Source of the DNA: Runella aurantiaca
GTDB lineage: Bacteria > Bacteroidota > Bacteroidia > Cytophagales > Spirosomataceae
NCBI RefSeq assembly: GCF_003339505.1
Contig: NZ_QPIW01000017.1
Span: forward strand, 62,001 to 126,000
DNA: 64,000 nt
Reading direction: 5' to 3'
Part shown: one piece after another, positions 9,147 to 18,201 of the stretch
Position numbering within the stretch: position 1 is the stretch's first letter
Layout: each line of letters opens with the position of its first letter
Translations under genes and position numbers: made by a program
The notes under the pieces: model-generated
Told to the model about the DNA's origin: nothing
Seen by the model: the letters and a program-made list of their open reading frames with translations, nothing else
Database searches by the model: none

Positions 9147-10309
9147 TGAGGGTTTAATTTTCGAAATTCTAATAAACAATGGGTAATTTGGTCTAATTCA
9201 CGCTTACTTAGGCCATAATTGCACGGAATCGTCAAAACCTGATTGACTTGTTTTTCAAATACTGGACAACTCCCAGGCGCATAACCATAAGCCATCGCCC
9301 AAGCCAACGCGTGTTGAAAATGTTTGCCACTCATAATGCCCCTCTCCTTCAGATAACGACTTAGACGGTTTCGTTCTTCTTCGATTAGTACAAAGGCAAA
9401 GTAATTAACTTTATTTTGGTATGGCGTCAAAAATTCATATTTCCCCCTGAGCATTTGAGCTAAATAGTTGCCGTTTTCATTCTGAACAACGGCATTTTTT
9501 TGGGCTTCCTCCAATTTGGTCGGCAAACTCAACTCAATGCTTTTAAAGATATTGAACTCTTGATTTCCACGACTAATTATCGTCTTATTTCGATTATTGA
9601 GGTAGCGTTCACTCAATATTTTATTCATCATCCACTGCGGCAGCGGCGCATACATCACTGCTTTAGCGTACGATTTAACAATTTGTTTTAGTTCTTGCCA
9701 CAAAGTGGGTCTGGGCAATGTCGAAAGTCGTTCCCTTATCCGTTCGTTCAGGGCTGGGTTGTTAACGACCAGCATTCCGCCGCCTCCAAGCGACGGAAAT
9801 TTACCGTTTCCGAATGAAAAAACAGCGGCGTCAAAAAAAGTACCCACGAAACGGTGTTTGTACTGACTAAAAAGGGCGTGGGCACAATCTTCAATGACAG
9901 GCAGATGAGGGGCAATGGCTTTGATTTCAGCGATGTCGGCGAGAAAGCCAAACGTATGGGTAACAATCAGCGCGTCAATTTCAGCAACTTTGGACTTCAA
10001 CGCCTCGATATTCAGCGAAAGGTTTTGATTAATATCAATAAAAAAAGGGGTAAACCCTGCCGCCGCAATCGCTCCCAAAACCGAAGAGCAGGTGTACGGC
10101 TGCACTCCGATACGGGCGTTTTTTTTTAGGCCAAAACCCTCTAATGCATATTTTATACCACTTGCCGCGCTCTCCGTCAGGTGTATTTTCGCTTCTGGGA
10201 ACAACGCTTGGAAGACAGGTACGCTCACTTTTTCGTCTCTGAACACGTTTTTTACACCTAAAAAAACGTCTTTCAAAGAATACGCATACTTAAACCGGGG
10301 AATAATCAC
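9143..10309 (-). CDS. DegT/DnrJ/EryC1-type PLP-dependent sugar aminotransferase-like protein
   Basis: 388 aa if it starts at the GTG at 10309, which overlaps the upstream TGA as GTGA; a TTG six codons earlier is the alternative. The fold-type I pattern is visible: an N-terminal IPRFKYAYS, TESAASGIKYAL, PYTCSSVLGAIAAAGFTPFFIDI, the PLP-contacting VIEDCAHAL, and SFGNGKFPSLGGGGM, where Lys is the likely Schiff-base residue. The family adds an amino group to a keto-sugar nucleotide, or in some members dehydrates. It differs clearly from the WbpE-type enzyme at 42656-43816 and probably makes a second amino sugar. Confidence 0.75.
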   Translation of the reverse strand: MIIPRFKYAYSLKDVFLGVKNVFRDEKVSVPVFQALFPEAKIHLTESAASGIKYALEGFGLKKNARIGVQPYTCSSVLGAIAAAGFTPFFIDINQNLSLNIEALKSKVAEIDALIVTHTFGFLADIAEIKAIAPHLPVIEDCAHALFSQYKHRFVGTFFDAAVFSFGNGKFPSLGGGGMLVVNNPALNERIRERLSTLPRPTLWQELKQIVKSYAKAVMYAPLPQWMMNKILSERYLNNRNKTIISRGNQEFNIFKSIELSLPTKLEEAQKNAVVQNENGNYLAQMLRGKYEFLTPYQNKVNYFAFVLIEEERNRLSRYLKERGIMSGKHFQHALAWAMAYGYAPGSCPVFEKQVNQVLTIPCNYGLSKRELDQITHCLLEFRKLNPQ

Positions 10310-11328
10310 TTTTTCAAAACCCTCCAAAGATTGAACGCTCTAATCACCAACCCATAAAGCATCGGAAAATGGACTTTTTCAAAACGTCCGTAATTCACCA
10401 TCTCACCACCAAATTTTTTTTTGTACTCCCTCACCCCGTACGGCACTCCAGGTTTGCCAGCCCCACCGAAATCAAACCGCGTAAACCCATTTCGTTTGCC
10501 CCATCTAAAAACCTCCCACGGCAGTAAGTCGTTGGGGTATTTATCGTAATTTTCTTGGTAAGCGCCCGCGTAATAATCAAACAGGGTAGTGCCATACGCC
10601 AAACAAAACATACAGCCGATTATCTTGTCTTCATACTTAGCAACAAAAATCCGCAGCCCTTCTTCTTGGGTGCTGTTTTGAAGCAGCGCCTCAAAATGGT
10701 CTATGCTAGGCAACGGGAGTTTGGCACGTTGGTATACTTCTTTCAAAATCAAATAGCACTTGGTGAGCGTATCTGGAGCGGTGCTCAACTCCACCGTTGT
10801 GCCTTCTTTTTGCGCCCGTCTGATTTCATTTCTGCGTTTGGAATGAACCTCTGACCACAACTGCTCTTCCGTTTTTGCTAGGTCAACAATGATGTTTAAA
10901 TGCTCTTCGTAGGTATAGTCCAAGTCTCGCATCACCGTTAGGAAGGCGCTTTGGTCTGAAAGGTTGCGAACTTGGGTATAAATTGAAAGTAAACGTTCTT
11001 TATGGTATAGCTCATAAAGCCCTTTATATACCTCCAAACTGTTGTGCTGCACCAATGGCCCACCCCAAATTATGGTTCGTGCCGATAAAAAATTGAGTGG
11101 AAAAGCTTGGTATTGCGTCTGCCTAAAAGCCAGCATTACACCCGTCACTGCATAATTTTCATCGTATGCCACATAATACACTGGTGTAACTGACTTAGAA
11201 CATTTACAGGTAAAAAAAAAGAGACTTGATTGAAAATAGTTGGCATTTGGGTGCGACTTTACAAATTTTTCAATCGGTTCAAGTTGGCTTTTTTCAGGGT
11301 TTTTAAGGCTATAATATGAACTTCTCAC
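10306..11328 (-). CDS. FemAB/GNAT-type acyl or aminoacyl transferase
   Basis: 340 aa with a GTG start; no ATG is available near the N-terminus. The C-terminal half contains the FemAB/acetyltransferase-6 pattern: SKRRNEIRRAQKEGTTVE, a long helix, then EDKIIGCMFCLAYGTTLFDYYAGA and RFDFGGAGKPGVPYGVREYKKKFGGE. These two-GNAT-domain proteins attach amino acids or acyl groups to peptidoglycan precursors or exopolysaccharide sugars. With an aminotransferase gene overlapping downstream, N-acylation of the resulting amino sugar is a reasonable inference. Confidence 0.75.
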   Translation of the reverse strand: MRSSYYSLKNPEKSQLEPIEKFVKSHPNANYFQSSLFFFTCKCSKSVTPVYYVAYDENYAVTGVMLAFRQTQYQAFPLNFLSARTIIWGGPLVQHNSLEVYKGLYELYHKERLLSIYTQVRNLSDQSAFLTVMRDLDYTYEEHLNIIVDLAKTEEQLWSEVHSKRRNEIRRAQKEGTTVELSTAPDTLTKCYLILKEVYQRAKLPLPSIDHFEALLQNSTQEEGLRIFVAKYEDKIIGCMFCLAYGTTLFDYYAGAYQENYDKYPNDLLPWEVFRWGKRNGFTRFDFGGAGKPGVPYGVREYKKKFGGEMVNYGRFEKVHFPMLYGLVIRAFNLWRVLKK

Positions 11329-11342
11329 CTTCGGTTTTTGGC

Positions 11343-12452
11343 TTAGGTTTTCAGCTTTTTGAATTGATCTTGAATCGCTGGATCTTCTTTCATTTGGTTT
11401 TTACTACGGGGATAATTCTCAATAAACCAAACCATAAACGCTGTAACGTCAATTTTATCAGCCAACATCTTTGCCCTTTTTGCTTGGCACTTTTCTTTTA
11501 TATCCTTGTCGCTAAGCATGTTATGCAAGTATTTCATTAGCTGCGCATCATCGCCTTGAACAATGCCAACAGTCAGCTGATAAGTGTGTTCAAGTTCTTC
11601 CAAAACCGAGATTTTGCCCACAAAACTGCTATACCTTAACGAAGGAACGCCCAACATAGCCGCTTCCATGGTCATGCTTTGGCTATCGCAAATCAGTACT
11701 TGAGCGTTTGCTAACACATGATGCATGTCGTTCGGATTGATTGACAATTTGTACTTTTCATATTTATCATCACCGCCGCCTTCTGCCGAAATTAACACCT
11801 GATAACCAATACTTTCAACCATTTCAATTATCGTATCAAGCAAGGTCTCGTTAAGGCCTTTTATCCCAAAATCGTGGTGAGCATTCAATTGCGATAAACG
11901 AATTAGTATATATTTTTTGACAAAACCATACTTTTTCAACACTTCGTTATTGACAGTGAATACCGCAGGGTGCAAATATCCAAGTTTCATATAACCATCG
12001 TATCCCACTTTTTTAGTGCCCCACTTGCCCACATCACATACGCTTGGACACAGAATCGTTTGGGTAAACGGATAGGCCAAATCTCCCAGATTTTTGATTG
12101 CTTCATAATCATCTTCTGTAATTGTAATCCTATTGATGTTCAGCAATTTACCCAATTGCGCAATCGTGGCATCCGTACCAATCAACAAATCAGGTTTAAA
12201 TTTCAACACAATCGGCAGCATTGAAAAAGTCCTTTTAAGCAGGCTCACAATAATCGACGCCCGGGAATTCCCGCGTATCTGCGGCAATATATTGGTGTAT
12301 TCCATGCCTTCGTTGCGCAACAAATCCTCCAATACATCTTTGGTCTTTATCAAAATCCTTATCCGATGACGATTTGATTGTGATAATCGCTTGATGGTCT
12401 CCCTTACAAAAAGATATTGTGCAGGATGACCAAAGTAGAAAAGGATATTCAT
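11343..12452 (-). CDS. DUF354 family glycosyltransferase-like protein
   Basis: 369 aa, paralogue of the gene at 8052-9146. It has NILFYFGHPAQYLFVRETI at the N-terminus, LIGTDATIAQLGKLLNI, LGYLHPAVFTV, LSQLNAHHDFGIKGL, and CDSQSMTMEAAMLGVPSLRYSSFVGK in the second Rossmann-like half. Same GT-B-like family (DUF354), exact reaction unknown. It directly follows the amidotransferase gene wbpG (70 bp gap). Confidence 0.78.
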   Translation of the reverse strand: MNILFYFGHPAQYLFVRETIKRLSQSNRHRIRILIKTKDVLEDLLRNEGMEYTNILPQIRGNSRASIIVSLLKRTFSMLPIVLKFKPDLLIGTDATIAQLGKLLNINRITITEDDYEAIKNLGDLAYPFTQTILCPSVCDVGKWGTKKVGYDGYMKLGYLHPAVFTVNNEVLKKYGFVKKYILIRLSQLNAHHDFGIKGLNETLLDTIIEMVESIGYQVLISAEGGGDDKYEKYKLSINPNDMHHVLANAQVLICDSQSMTMEAAMLGVPSLRYSSFVGKISVLEELEHTYQLTVGIVQGDDAQLMKYLHNMLSDKDIKEKCQAKRAKMLADKIDVTAFMVWFIENYPRSKNQMKEDPAIQDQFKKLKT

Positions 12453-12522
12453 TGCGTATAGTTGATGTTTGCAGCCTTATTTTGACAAACATTTCAACTT
12501 TACGTCACTTATTTGATATGTC

Positions 12523-13686
12523 TTAACGAACGGTCTCGGTGGTCCCGTCAATCACTTCCCGCGCGGTGATTGACATGGGTTTGAAGGAATAGAGCTTTTT
12601 CAAAAGCGGGCTGAAAGTATCGGCCAATCGAAACATCAGACTATAATTAGATGGGTAATCAAACGCATTTTTATTTTCTAATTTCCAGATAGTTGCAAAT
12701 TCATCTGGGCTCAACTCCAATTTTTTAATTACATATTCGCGGGTATTCTCTAGCTCTTCTTTGGGTGCAAAAGGCTGACTCAGGCGGGTCATTGCTTCCG
12801 CCCGCGACAACGCCCCACTCAGTACCTGCGCCGACAGGTTTATTTTACGTTTGTCGATGCCGAATTTTTCGGGTAACCAATATGCCATGGCAAATTTTGT
12901 AAACAGGTTTTCGTGGTGATGACCGCCGTAGTCCTTCCAGTCGTACTCCTCCATCAGCATTTGTTTGGCTTCTTGTTTTTGGTAATCCAAAAAATAATAC
13001 GGCCTGATATCTCGAATGCCTTTGAGCAGACCCGAATAAATCATTTTGGGCAGTGTCAGCAAAGGGTAGGTTTTAAGTCGAATTCCAGAACCAAATTTTT
13101 TATGAATAAAGAGCAACTGTTTGGCGTCGGCATAGGTCCATTCTTTGGGTTGCTTGCCTTCCGATCTAAAATCATTGCCGCGAAGTATGTATTTTATTCC
13201 TTCCTGGTTCGCGATTTTGTACATCGTTGCCTTGATAGCCAAGTCGGTGGGAGCGTCAATCCACGGCACCCCCGCCCTCATATACGCCCGCAAAAGGTCT
13301 TTCATCTCCTCATAATCAACCACATAAGTTTCTAAATCAATCTTAAGCTTAGTCGTTACCTTGAAAATATTCTGCACGGCAATCTCACTATTGAAACCAT
13401 TGTCCAGATTGACGGCCAACGGCCGCAGGCCGTAGCGGTTCGCAATATGCAGCAAGTACGAACTGTCGACTCCGCCGCTCACGCCCACAATGCAATCATA
13501 TTTTTTTCCCCGCCCCGAGGCTTTCATTTCCTCCACCAGCTGCTCCCAGTCTTTTGTGCCCTGCTCGCCTCGTGGATACTCCTGCATCATTCTTTCCTGC
13601 AATTTCCCAAAGTTAGAAACTCCGTTTTCGTCAAACGTAATTCCGGGTAAGCTATCGTCCCAAACTCCTTTCGAACAGATTTTCAT
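12523..13686 (-). CDS. wbpG: N-acetyl sugar amidotransferase, WbpG family
   Basis: 387 aa. An ATP-pyrophosphatase (PP-loop) motif SGGVDSS lies at residues 70-76, followed by LDNGFNS and the long helical C-terminal half characteristic of the TIGR03573 family. WbpG activates a sugar carboxylate with ATP and, using ammonia from HisH through HisF, makes an amide (or amidine). The adjacent hisF and hisH genes (4 and 7 bp spacing) confirm the three-gene module. Oddity: the family's usual N-terminal Cys-x-x-Cys pairs are mostly lost. Only Cys4 remains; the expected partner positions carry Gly7, Ser24 and Gly27. Confidence 0.88.
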   Translation of the reverse strand: MKICSKGVWDDSLPGITFDENGVSNFGKLQERMMQEYPRGEQGTKDWEQLVEEMKASGRGKKYDCIVGVSGGVDSSYLLHIANRYGLRPLAVNLDNGFNSEIAVQNIFKVTTKLKIDLETYVVDYEEMKDLLRAYMRAGVPWIDAPTDLAIKATMYKIANQEGIKYILRGNDFRSEGKQPKEWTYADAKQLLFIHKKFGSGIRLKTYPLLTLPKMIYSGLLKGIRDIRPYYFLDYQKQEAKQMLMEEYDWKDYGGHHHENLFTKFAMAYWLPEKFGIDKRKINLSAQVLSGALSRAEAMTRLSQPFAPKEELENTREYVIKKLELSPDEFATIWKLENKNAFDYPSNYSLMFRLADTFSPLLKKLYSFKPMSITAREVIDGTTETVR

Positions 13687-13689
13687 GGC

Positions 13690-14451
13690 TTAACTGAATA
13701 AATGTACAAGTTCTTTATTTTGTGGATAATTGACCAAAACGGCCTTTCGAGGACCATGAAACACAAACAATGACCCGGCCGCCACCGCCGAGGCATACGA
13801 TTCACGAACAGCGCGGGTGAAATCATTCAGGCTTCCAGCTCCTCCAAGAGCCACCACTGGAATTTCAACGGCTTCGGCTACTTCTTTGACCAATTTCAAA
13901 TCATACCCCTGCATGGTGCCATCGTGCTCAATAGAGTTAATGATGATTTCTCCTGCTCCACAATCCTGCATTTTTTGTGCCCACTCCACGGGGTCCCAGC
14001 CCGTTGATTTGGTTCCTGCCGCCGTGTAAACCTGTTTTTTTCGCAAAAACTTTTGATTGACGTCGACAGAAACCACGATGGTTGAACTGCCAAATTCTTC
14101 GGAGGCTTCTTTGATAAAAGACGGATTTTCGACGGCGTAGGTATTGATGACCACTTTTTCGGCCCCGGCATTGATAAGGGCTTTGATTTCTTTGATGGAA
14201 CGAATGCCGCCGCCCACCGCAAACGGCATATTGGCTTCATCTCCTACCCTGCGGACAAACTCTGGCGAGATAGAGCGTTTTTCGGTAGTAGCCAAAATAT
14301 CTAAAAAAACGAGCTCGTCGGCTTTTAGGTCATTGAAAATCTTAACAGCGTTGATTGGGTCACCTACATACCGGTGATTTTTGAATTTTTCTGATTTGAC
14401 CAATCCTTTGTCTTTCAATAAAAGGACGGGAATCACGCGGGGTCTAAACAT
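13690..14451 (-). CDS. hisF: HisF-like cyclase subunit of the sugar amidotransferase module
   Basis: 253 aa, a complete (beta/alpha)8 barrel of the HisF family (GDPINAVKIFNDLKADELVFLDI, PFAVGGGIRS, VVALGGAGSL). In true histidine-biosynthetic HisF the first strand carries a catalytic Asp in 'IPCLDV'; here that position is Leu (IPVLLLKDKG). The second catalytic Asp is retained (VVSVDVNQ). This fits the WbpG-associated HisF2 group, which is thought to pass ammonia from HisH to WbpG rather than form imidazole glycerol phosphate. It lies between wbpG and hisH. Confidence 0.88.
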   Translation of the reverse strand: MFRPRVIPVLLLKDKGLVKSEKFKNHRYVGDPINAVKIFNDLKADELVFLDILATTEKRSISPEFVRRVGDEANMPFAVGGGIRSIKEIKALINAGAEKVVINTYAVENPSFIKEASEEFGSSTIVVSVDVNQKFLRKKQVYTAAGTKSTGWDPVEWAQKMQDCGAGEIIINSIEHDGTMQGYDLKLVKEVAEAVEIPVVALGGAGSLNDFTRAVRESYASAVAAGSLFVFHGPRKAVLVNYPQNKELVHLFS

Positions 14452-14457
14452 CCGTGG

Positions 14458-15084
14458 TTAGGCGGGTAAAGCGATAAAATTTTGAATGAGACGGTCGCCC
14501 CATTCGTGGCTTTTTTCTGGGTGAAACTGCGTCCCGTAAATGTTGTTTTTTTGGATAGCTGACGTAAAATACAACGCATAATCAGTGCTTCCTAGTGCAT
14601 CTTTTGCGTTGTGGCATTTCATATAATAGGAATGAACAAAATAATACATCGCCTCTTGACTCACCCCAGCAAAAAGGGGCGATTCCTTTTGTATCTCCAC
14701 CGTATTCCAACCCATGTGGGGCACTTTGTAAGTACGGGTATCATTGACCTTAAAACGAACGACTTCGGCCTCCAACCATCCCAGCCCCTCGGCGTTTCCT
14801 TCTTCACTACATTTTGCCATGAGCTGCATACCCAAACATATCCCCAAAATGGGCGTTTGCACCTCCAGTACCTTTTGATTCAGCACCTCCCATATACCCG
14901 ATTCTTTCAATTTTTTGACCCCGTTGGCAAAATGCCCAACCCCTGGAAGGATAAGTTTTTGGGCATTTTCAATGACTTTTAAATCCGCTGAAACCTGAAC
15001 GCTTTTATGCAAACGTTCCACTTTTTTGAGTACCGAACGCAAGTTGCCCATTCCATAATCAATGATTACTATTTCGGGTTGCAT
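14458..15084 (-). CDS. hisH: HisH-like glutamine amidotransferase subunit of the sugar amidotransferase module
   Basis: 208 aa, class I glutamine amidotransferase. It has IIDYGMGNLRSV at the N-terminus, GVGHF oxyanion strand, nucleophile Cys83 in GICLGMQL, and His188/Glu190 in QFHPEKS. All catalytic residues are present, so it should hydrolyse glutamine and supply ammonia to the neighbouring HisF/WbpG. No other his genes are nearby, which argues against a role in histidine synthesis. Confidence 0.9.
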   Translation of the reverse strand: MQPEIVIIDYGMGNLRSVLKKVERLHKSVQVSADLKVIENAQKLILPGVGHFANGVKKLKESGIWEVLNQKVLEVQTPILGICLGMQLMAKCSEEGNAEGLGWLEAEVVRFKVNDTRTYKVPHMGWNTVEIQKESPLFAGVSQEAMYYFVHSYYMKCHNAKDALGSTDYALYFTSAIQKNNIYGTQFHPEKSHEWGDRLIQNFIALPA

Positions 15085-15087
15085 GGA

Positions 15088-16026
15088 TTAAGTTATACTT
15101 TGGTAAAGAGAAATTATTTTTTTTGCAATCAATTCGTTATCAAACCTTTGAATACGCTCTCGACCGTTAATCGGGGTTGGATAATTGAGGGCTTGGCGGA
15201 TTTTTGAGGCTACATCTTCGGGCTGCCGCGACGTAATAAAACAGCCTTGGATATTTTCAATCACCGATTTCACATCTCCCACATCGGTCGATACGACCGG
15301 GCACCCGCAGGCAATCGCCTCTTTTATAAATTGTGGCGACCCCTCGGTATGTGAAGTCATCAAAGCTGCATCGACGGCTGTCAACAATACTGCGACCTCC
15401 TCCCGATCATACCCTTTCAGCTCCAATAACTGCAAGTTTGGGTTATTTATAAGGCTCAACGCGGCGGCTGCCAAAGGATAATTCTTGACGGTATTGTCGA
15501 AAGAAGACGAGAATAGAATGTGTTTTTTTTCGGGTAAAAAACCCATTTGGGCTTTGGACACCTCTTTTGGCCTTGGAAAAAAGAAGCCAAAATCTACCCC
15601 GCAGGGAATCACCTGCGCTTTGTGTTTAAAGTAAAAAAAGGCTTTCTGGAGCAATTGTTCGCTCACATAAATTGTTTTTTTACTCAATAACTCCACCCAC
15701 AAGGAGAGGCATCTTAGCCGAATATCGTTAATATCTGACCCATGAAAAGTAGCCACTACGGGAACCTCTCTTTGTAAATTAGCCAACAATGCCGACGCCG
15801 CAACGTGGGCGTGAATACAATAATAGCGCTCGGCTTTAAGTTTTTTTTTTAGCTCTTTCAGGCTCCTTAAATAGCCTTTAAGCCCTTTACCAGAAATAAA
15901 AAAATAATCGAACTCAATGGATGAATCGGCTCTTTTGACAGCTTCTACTTGGTCATAAATAAAGGCCTGGTGTTTTTGAAAATCAAAATTTGGCGCATTT
16001 CCGCTACACACAATCAACACTTTCAT
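15088..16026 (-). CDS. Glycosyltransferase family 4
   Basis: 312 aa, GT-B fold. The N-terminal half holds IHAHVAASALLANL and FHGSDINDIRLR; the C-terminal half carries the GT4 E-x7-E pattern in TEGSPQFIKEAIACGCPVVSTDVGD. It should add a sugar from a nucleotide donor to the lipid-linked repeat unit at the cytoplasmic face. It lies 3 bp upstream of hisH and 8 bp downstream of the membrane protein gene, in the same operon. Donor and acceptor are unknown. Confidence 0.85.
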   Translation of the reverse strand: MKVLIVCSGNAPNFDFQKHQAFIYDQVEAVKRADSSIEFDYFFISGKGLKGYLRSLKELKKKLKAERYYCIHAHVAASALLANLQREVPVVATFHGSDINDIRLRCLSLWVELLSKKTIYVSEQLLQKAFFYFKHKAQVIPCGVDFGFFFPRPKEVSKAQMGFLPEKKHILFSSSFDNTVKNYPLAAAALSLINNPNLQLLELKGYDREEVAVLLTAVDAALMTSHTEGSPQFIKEAIACGCPVVSTDVGDVKSVIENIQGCFITSRQPEDVASKIRQALNYPTPINGRERIQRFDNELIAKKIISLYQSIT

Positions 16027-16034
16027 AACGCCGC

Positions 16035-17441
16035 TTAGGCCCTTCCTGCCAGCTTAAACCAATTCCAACCAATAACCAATACCGCAATAAACAGTAAATA
16101 AGGGAAGTAATACTTTTTGTTTGTGCTGTTCATTTGGGTAATGCCAAACGACGCCAAAATCAACAGAAAAGGCACTACCGGTAGGTGAAAGCGTTCTGAC
16201 AGTGCAAAACCGCTCGAAGCCAACACAAATAAATAAGAAAACACAATAGAAAGCAGTAGCGCATGATTCCGCCATAACTTCCGTTTGTACATCACAAAAA
16301 GGGTAACAAATACAAAAAAAGCGTACACATTTCGGGTAAAAAACGCACCAGCCATCATCATGGCGTTGGGTTGCTGCGTATCGACCAAGGTTGGAAAGGG
16401 AGCCAAAAGCATAAGAGGAAGAAAAACGCTCTTGGAGCCGTATTGGGCCAATTTATTACTTTTTCCAGCCGCCCGATTGGCATAATTGGACATTTGTTTC
16501 TTCAAATTCCTATCGCTTCCATCCATGTATTCCTGCACATTATCACCCAAACTACTGATAAAAATCAAGCCCGCAGCCACCAATACCAATACCACAATTC
16601 CGATTTTTTTCCCTGTTCCCGAAATTCGGCTGGAAATGAAAAAAGCCGCCACAAACAATGACGCCCACAAGCAGACCGCCAATACGGTACGAAAGAAAAA
16701 CAACGACGCACCAACCAAACAAAGCAGCAACACATTTTTAAAATTGAGTCGTTGAGCCCGTAAAACCGTATCGGCCAAATTGATAAACATCACCACCAAA
16801 AATACCATCTCGGTTTCTTTCAGGTGTAATCCACAATAATAAATCAGATTGGGAACCAACATCGCCAGAATACCCGCAATCCGTCCTGCTCCTTCCCCAA
16901 AATTTCGACTTGCTATTCGGTAAACCAACACACAGGTGAACGCACCCAGCAGCGCTTTGATTAGCCTCGGAATCAAGACCCCATCTCCTACAATCGAATA
17001 CAAAACTCCTAAATACAACGGATAGCCCATATCTGAGTAGTTTGTGCCGATATACTCCAAGTACTCATCAAATTTACCATCTTTCAACAGACCCGCCACC
17101 CACGCTCCTTCACCGTGGTAACCAACGGCATCCCCGGCTTCAAATTCAAAGGGCTGGCCAGTCATGTAATCAAAAAAGAAATAACTGATAAACACAAATG
17201 CAACCCGAATGGCAAATGCCATCAGAAATAGCATTTTTTGGTACAATACGTTTGATACATTGGCCCACTTGCGCGTATATACCGCTGAGAAATAAAAAAA
17301 AGCAATGACTTCAAAAAGTACAGGAAATACCCATAACAAAGGCAAAATATTGGAGATAAAAAGAACAGAAATAGCTGCAAAAATAATCATAAACAAGCCT
17401 ATGGCCTGACTCATGTAGTATTTCGGTAAATAATTCAGCAT
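16035..17441 (-). CDS. Multi-spanning membrane protein, GT-C (ArnT/PMT-like) type
   Basis: 468 aa with about 11-12 hydrophobic segments. The first large outer loop contains EAGDAVGYHGEGAW and, later, GYPLYLGVLYSIVGDG. An acidic first loop followed by a Tyr/Leu-rich segment is the pattern of GT-C enzymes (family 39/ArnT-like) that use polyprenyl-phosphate sugars. It could alternatively be a polysaccharide polymerase; no clear Wzy signature is visible. Placed between two glycosyltransferases. Confidence 0.65.
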   Translation of the reverse strand: MLNYLPKYYMSQAIGLFMIIFAAISVLFISNILPLLWVFPVLFEVIAFFYFSAVYTRKWANVSNVLYQKMLFLMAFAIRVAFVFISYFFFDYMTGQPFEFEAGDAVGYHGEGAWVAGLLKDGKFDEYLEYIGTNYSDMGYPLYLGVLYSIVGDGVLIPRLIKALLGAFTCVLVYRIASRNFGEGAGRIAGILAMLVPNLIYYCGLHLKETEMVFLVVMFINLADTVLRAQRLNFKNVLLLCLVGASLFFFRTVLAVCLWASLFVAAFFISSRISGTGKKIGIVVLVLVAAGLIFISSLGDNVQEYMDGSDRNLKKQMSNYANRAAGKSNKLAQYGSKSVFLPLMLLAPFPTLVDTQQPNAMMMAGAFFTRNVYAFFVFVTLFVMYKRKLWRNHALLLSIVFSYLFVLASSGFALSERFHLPVVPFLLILASFGITQMNSTNKKYYFPYLLFIAVLVIGWNWFKLAGRA

Positions 17442-17454
17442 AGCTTCAAGTAGA

Positions 17455-18195
17455 TTATAAGGATTTATTTTGCCGCGCCCCTATCAGAAAACGTTTCATT
17501 CGTATGAGTTTATCCGTTATTATGGGGCCTACAATCTTTTGAAAGAAGTATTTCTTCATTTTGTACTTCATGGGCTGCCAAGAACCCTCAAAATGGTGAA
17601 TACAATAGGTGTTTTTTGTAAGGGTAATCAAACCACTCCGAGATTTAGGACAAAAATAATCTTTCGGAAAGATATGCATACAATCTTTATAAACCTGATA
17701 ACCATTTTTCAAGACAAACCCATTGGCCGACATGATTCCCGAAATAATTTCAACGTTGGTGGTCATATCCAACGTCCCGTCTTTTTTTTGAAAATTCCTT
17801 CCCTCATAATAGGCTAGCATTTCGCGGGCCCATGCACCGTTCTGCGCGCTGGCCATGATTCCAGTGGGGATTTCTATTTCACTTTCAAATCCAGAAAAGG
17901 CTGGGTAGGACAATAAATCATCTAAACGTTTGAGAACTTCCACATCGGTGTCCATGTAAATTCCACCAAAATGATACAGGGCGTGAAGGCGTACATAATC
18001 TGTCACAAAGGCAAATTTTCGAGCTTCGTAGGCCTCTTTTACATAGACTACGCTGTTTATATCAAACGTATCTTCGTTCCAGAGTCTTAATTCGTAATCA
18101 GGCAAGTATATGTTCCATGATTCGATGCAGCGAATGGCCATTTCTGGCATTTTACCGCGCCCAAACCAGCAATAATGAATTATTTTTGGAATCAT
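17455..18195 (-). CDS. Glycosyltransferase, GT32 / DXD sugar-binding type
   Basis: 246 aa. The opening MIPKIIHYCWFG with a following AIRCIESW is the hallmark of the 'Gly_transf_sug' (GT32) family. The metal/nucleotide-binding DXD lies in FGGIYMDTDVEVLK. C-terminal segment: YCIHHFEGSWQ. It transfers a hexose from a nucleotide sugar. It is 6 bp downstream of a GT2 gene that itself follows the lasso gene set, so it could act on the polysaccharide or, speculatively, on the peptide. Confidence 0.85.
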   Translation of the reverse strand: MIPKIIHYCWFGRGKMPEMAIRCIESWNIYLPDYELRLWNEDTFDINSVVYVKEAYEARKFAFVTDYVRLHALYHFGGIYMDTDVEVLKRLDDLLSYPAFSGFESEIEIPTGIMASAQNGAWAREMLAYYEGRNFQKKDGTLDMTTNVEIISGIMSANGFVLKNGYQVYKDCMHIFPKDYFCPKSRSGLITLTKNTYCIHHFEGSWQPMKYKMKKYFFQKIVGPIITDKLIRMKRFLIGARQNKSL

Positions 18196-18201
18196 AGTTG
18201 A

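Noticed and set aside
13690..15084. hisF/hisH as histidine biosynthesis genes
   Set aside because: No other his genes, HisF lacks a catalytic Asp, and wbpG is adjacent.
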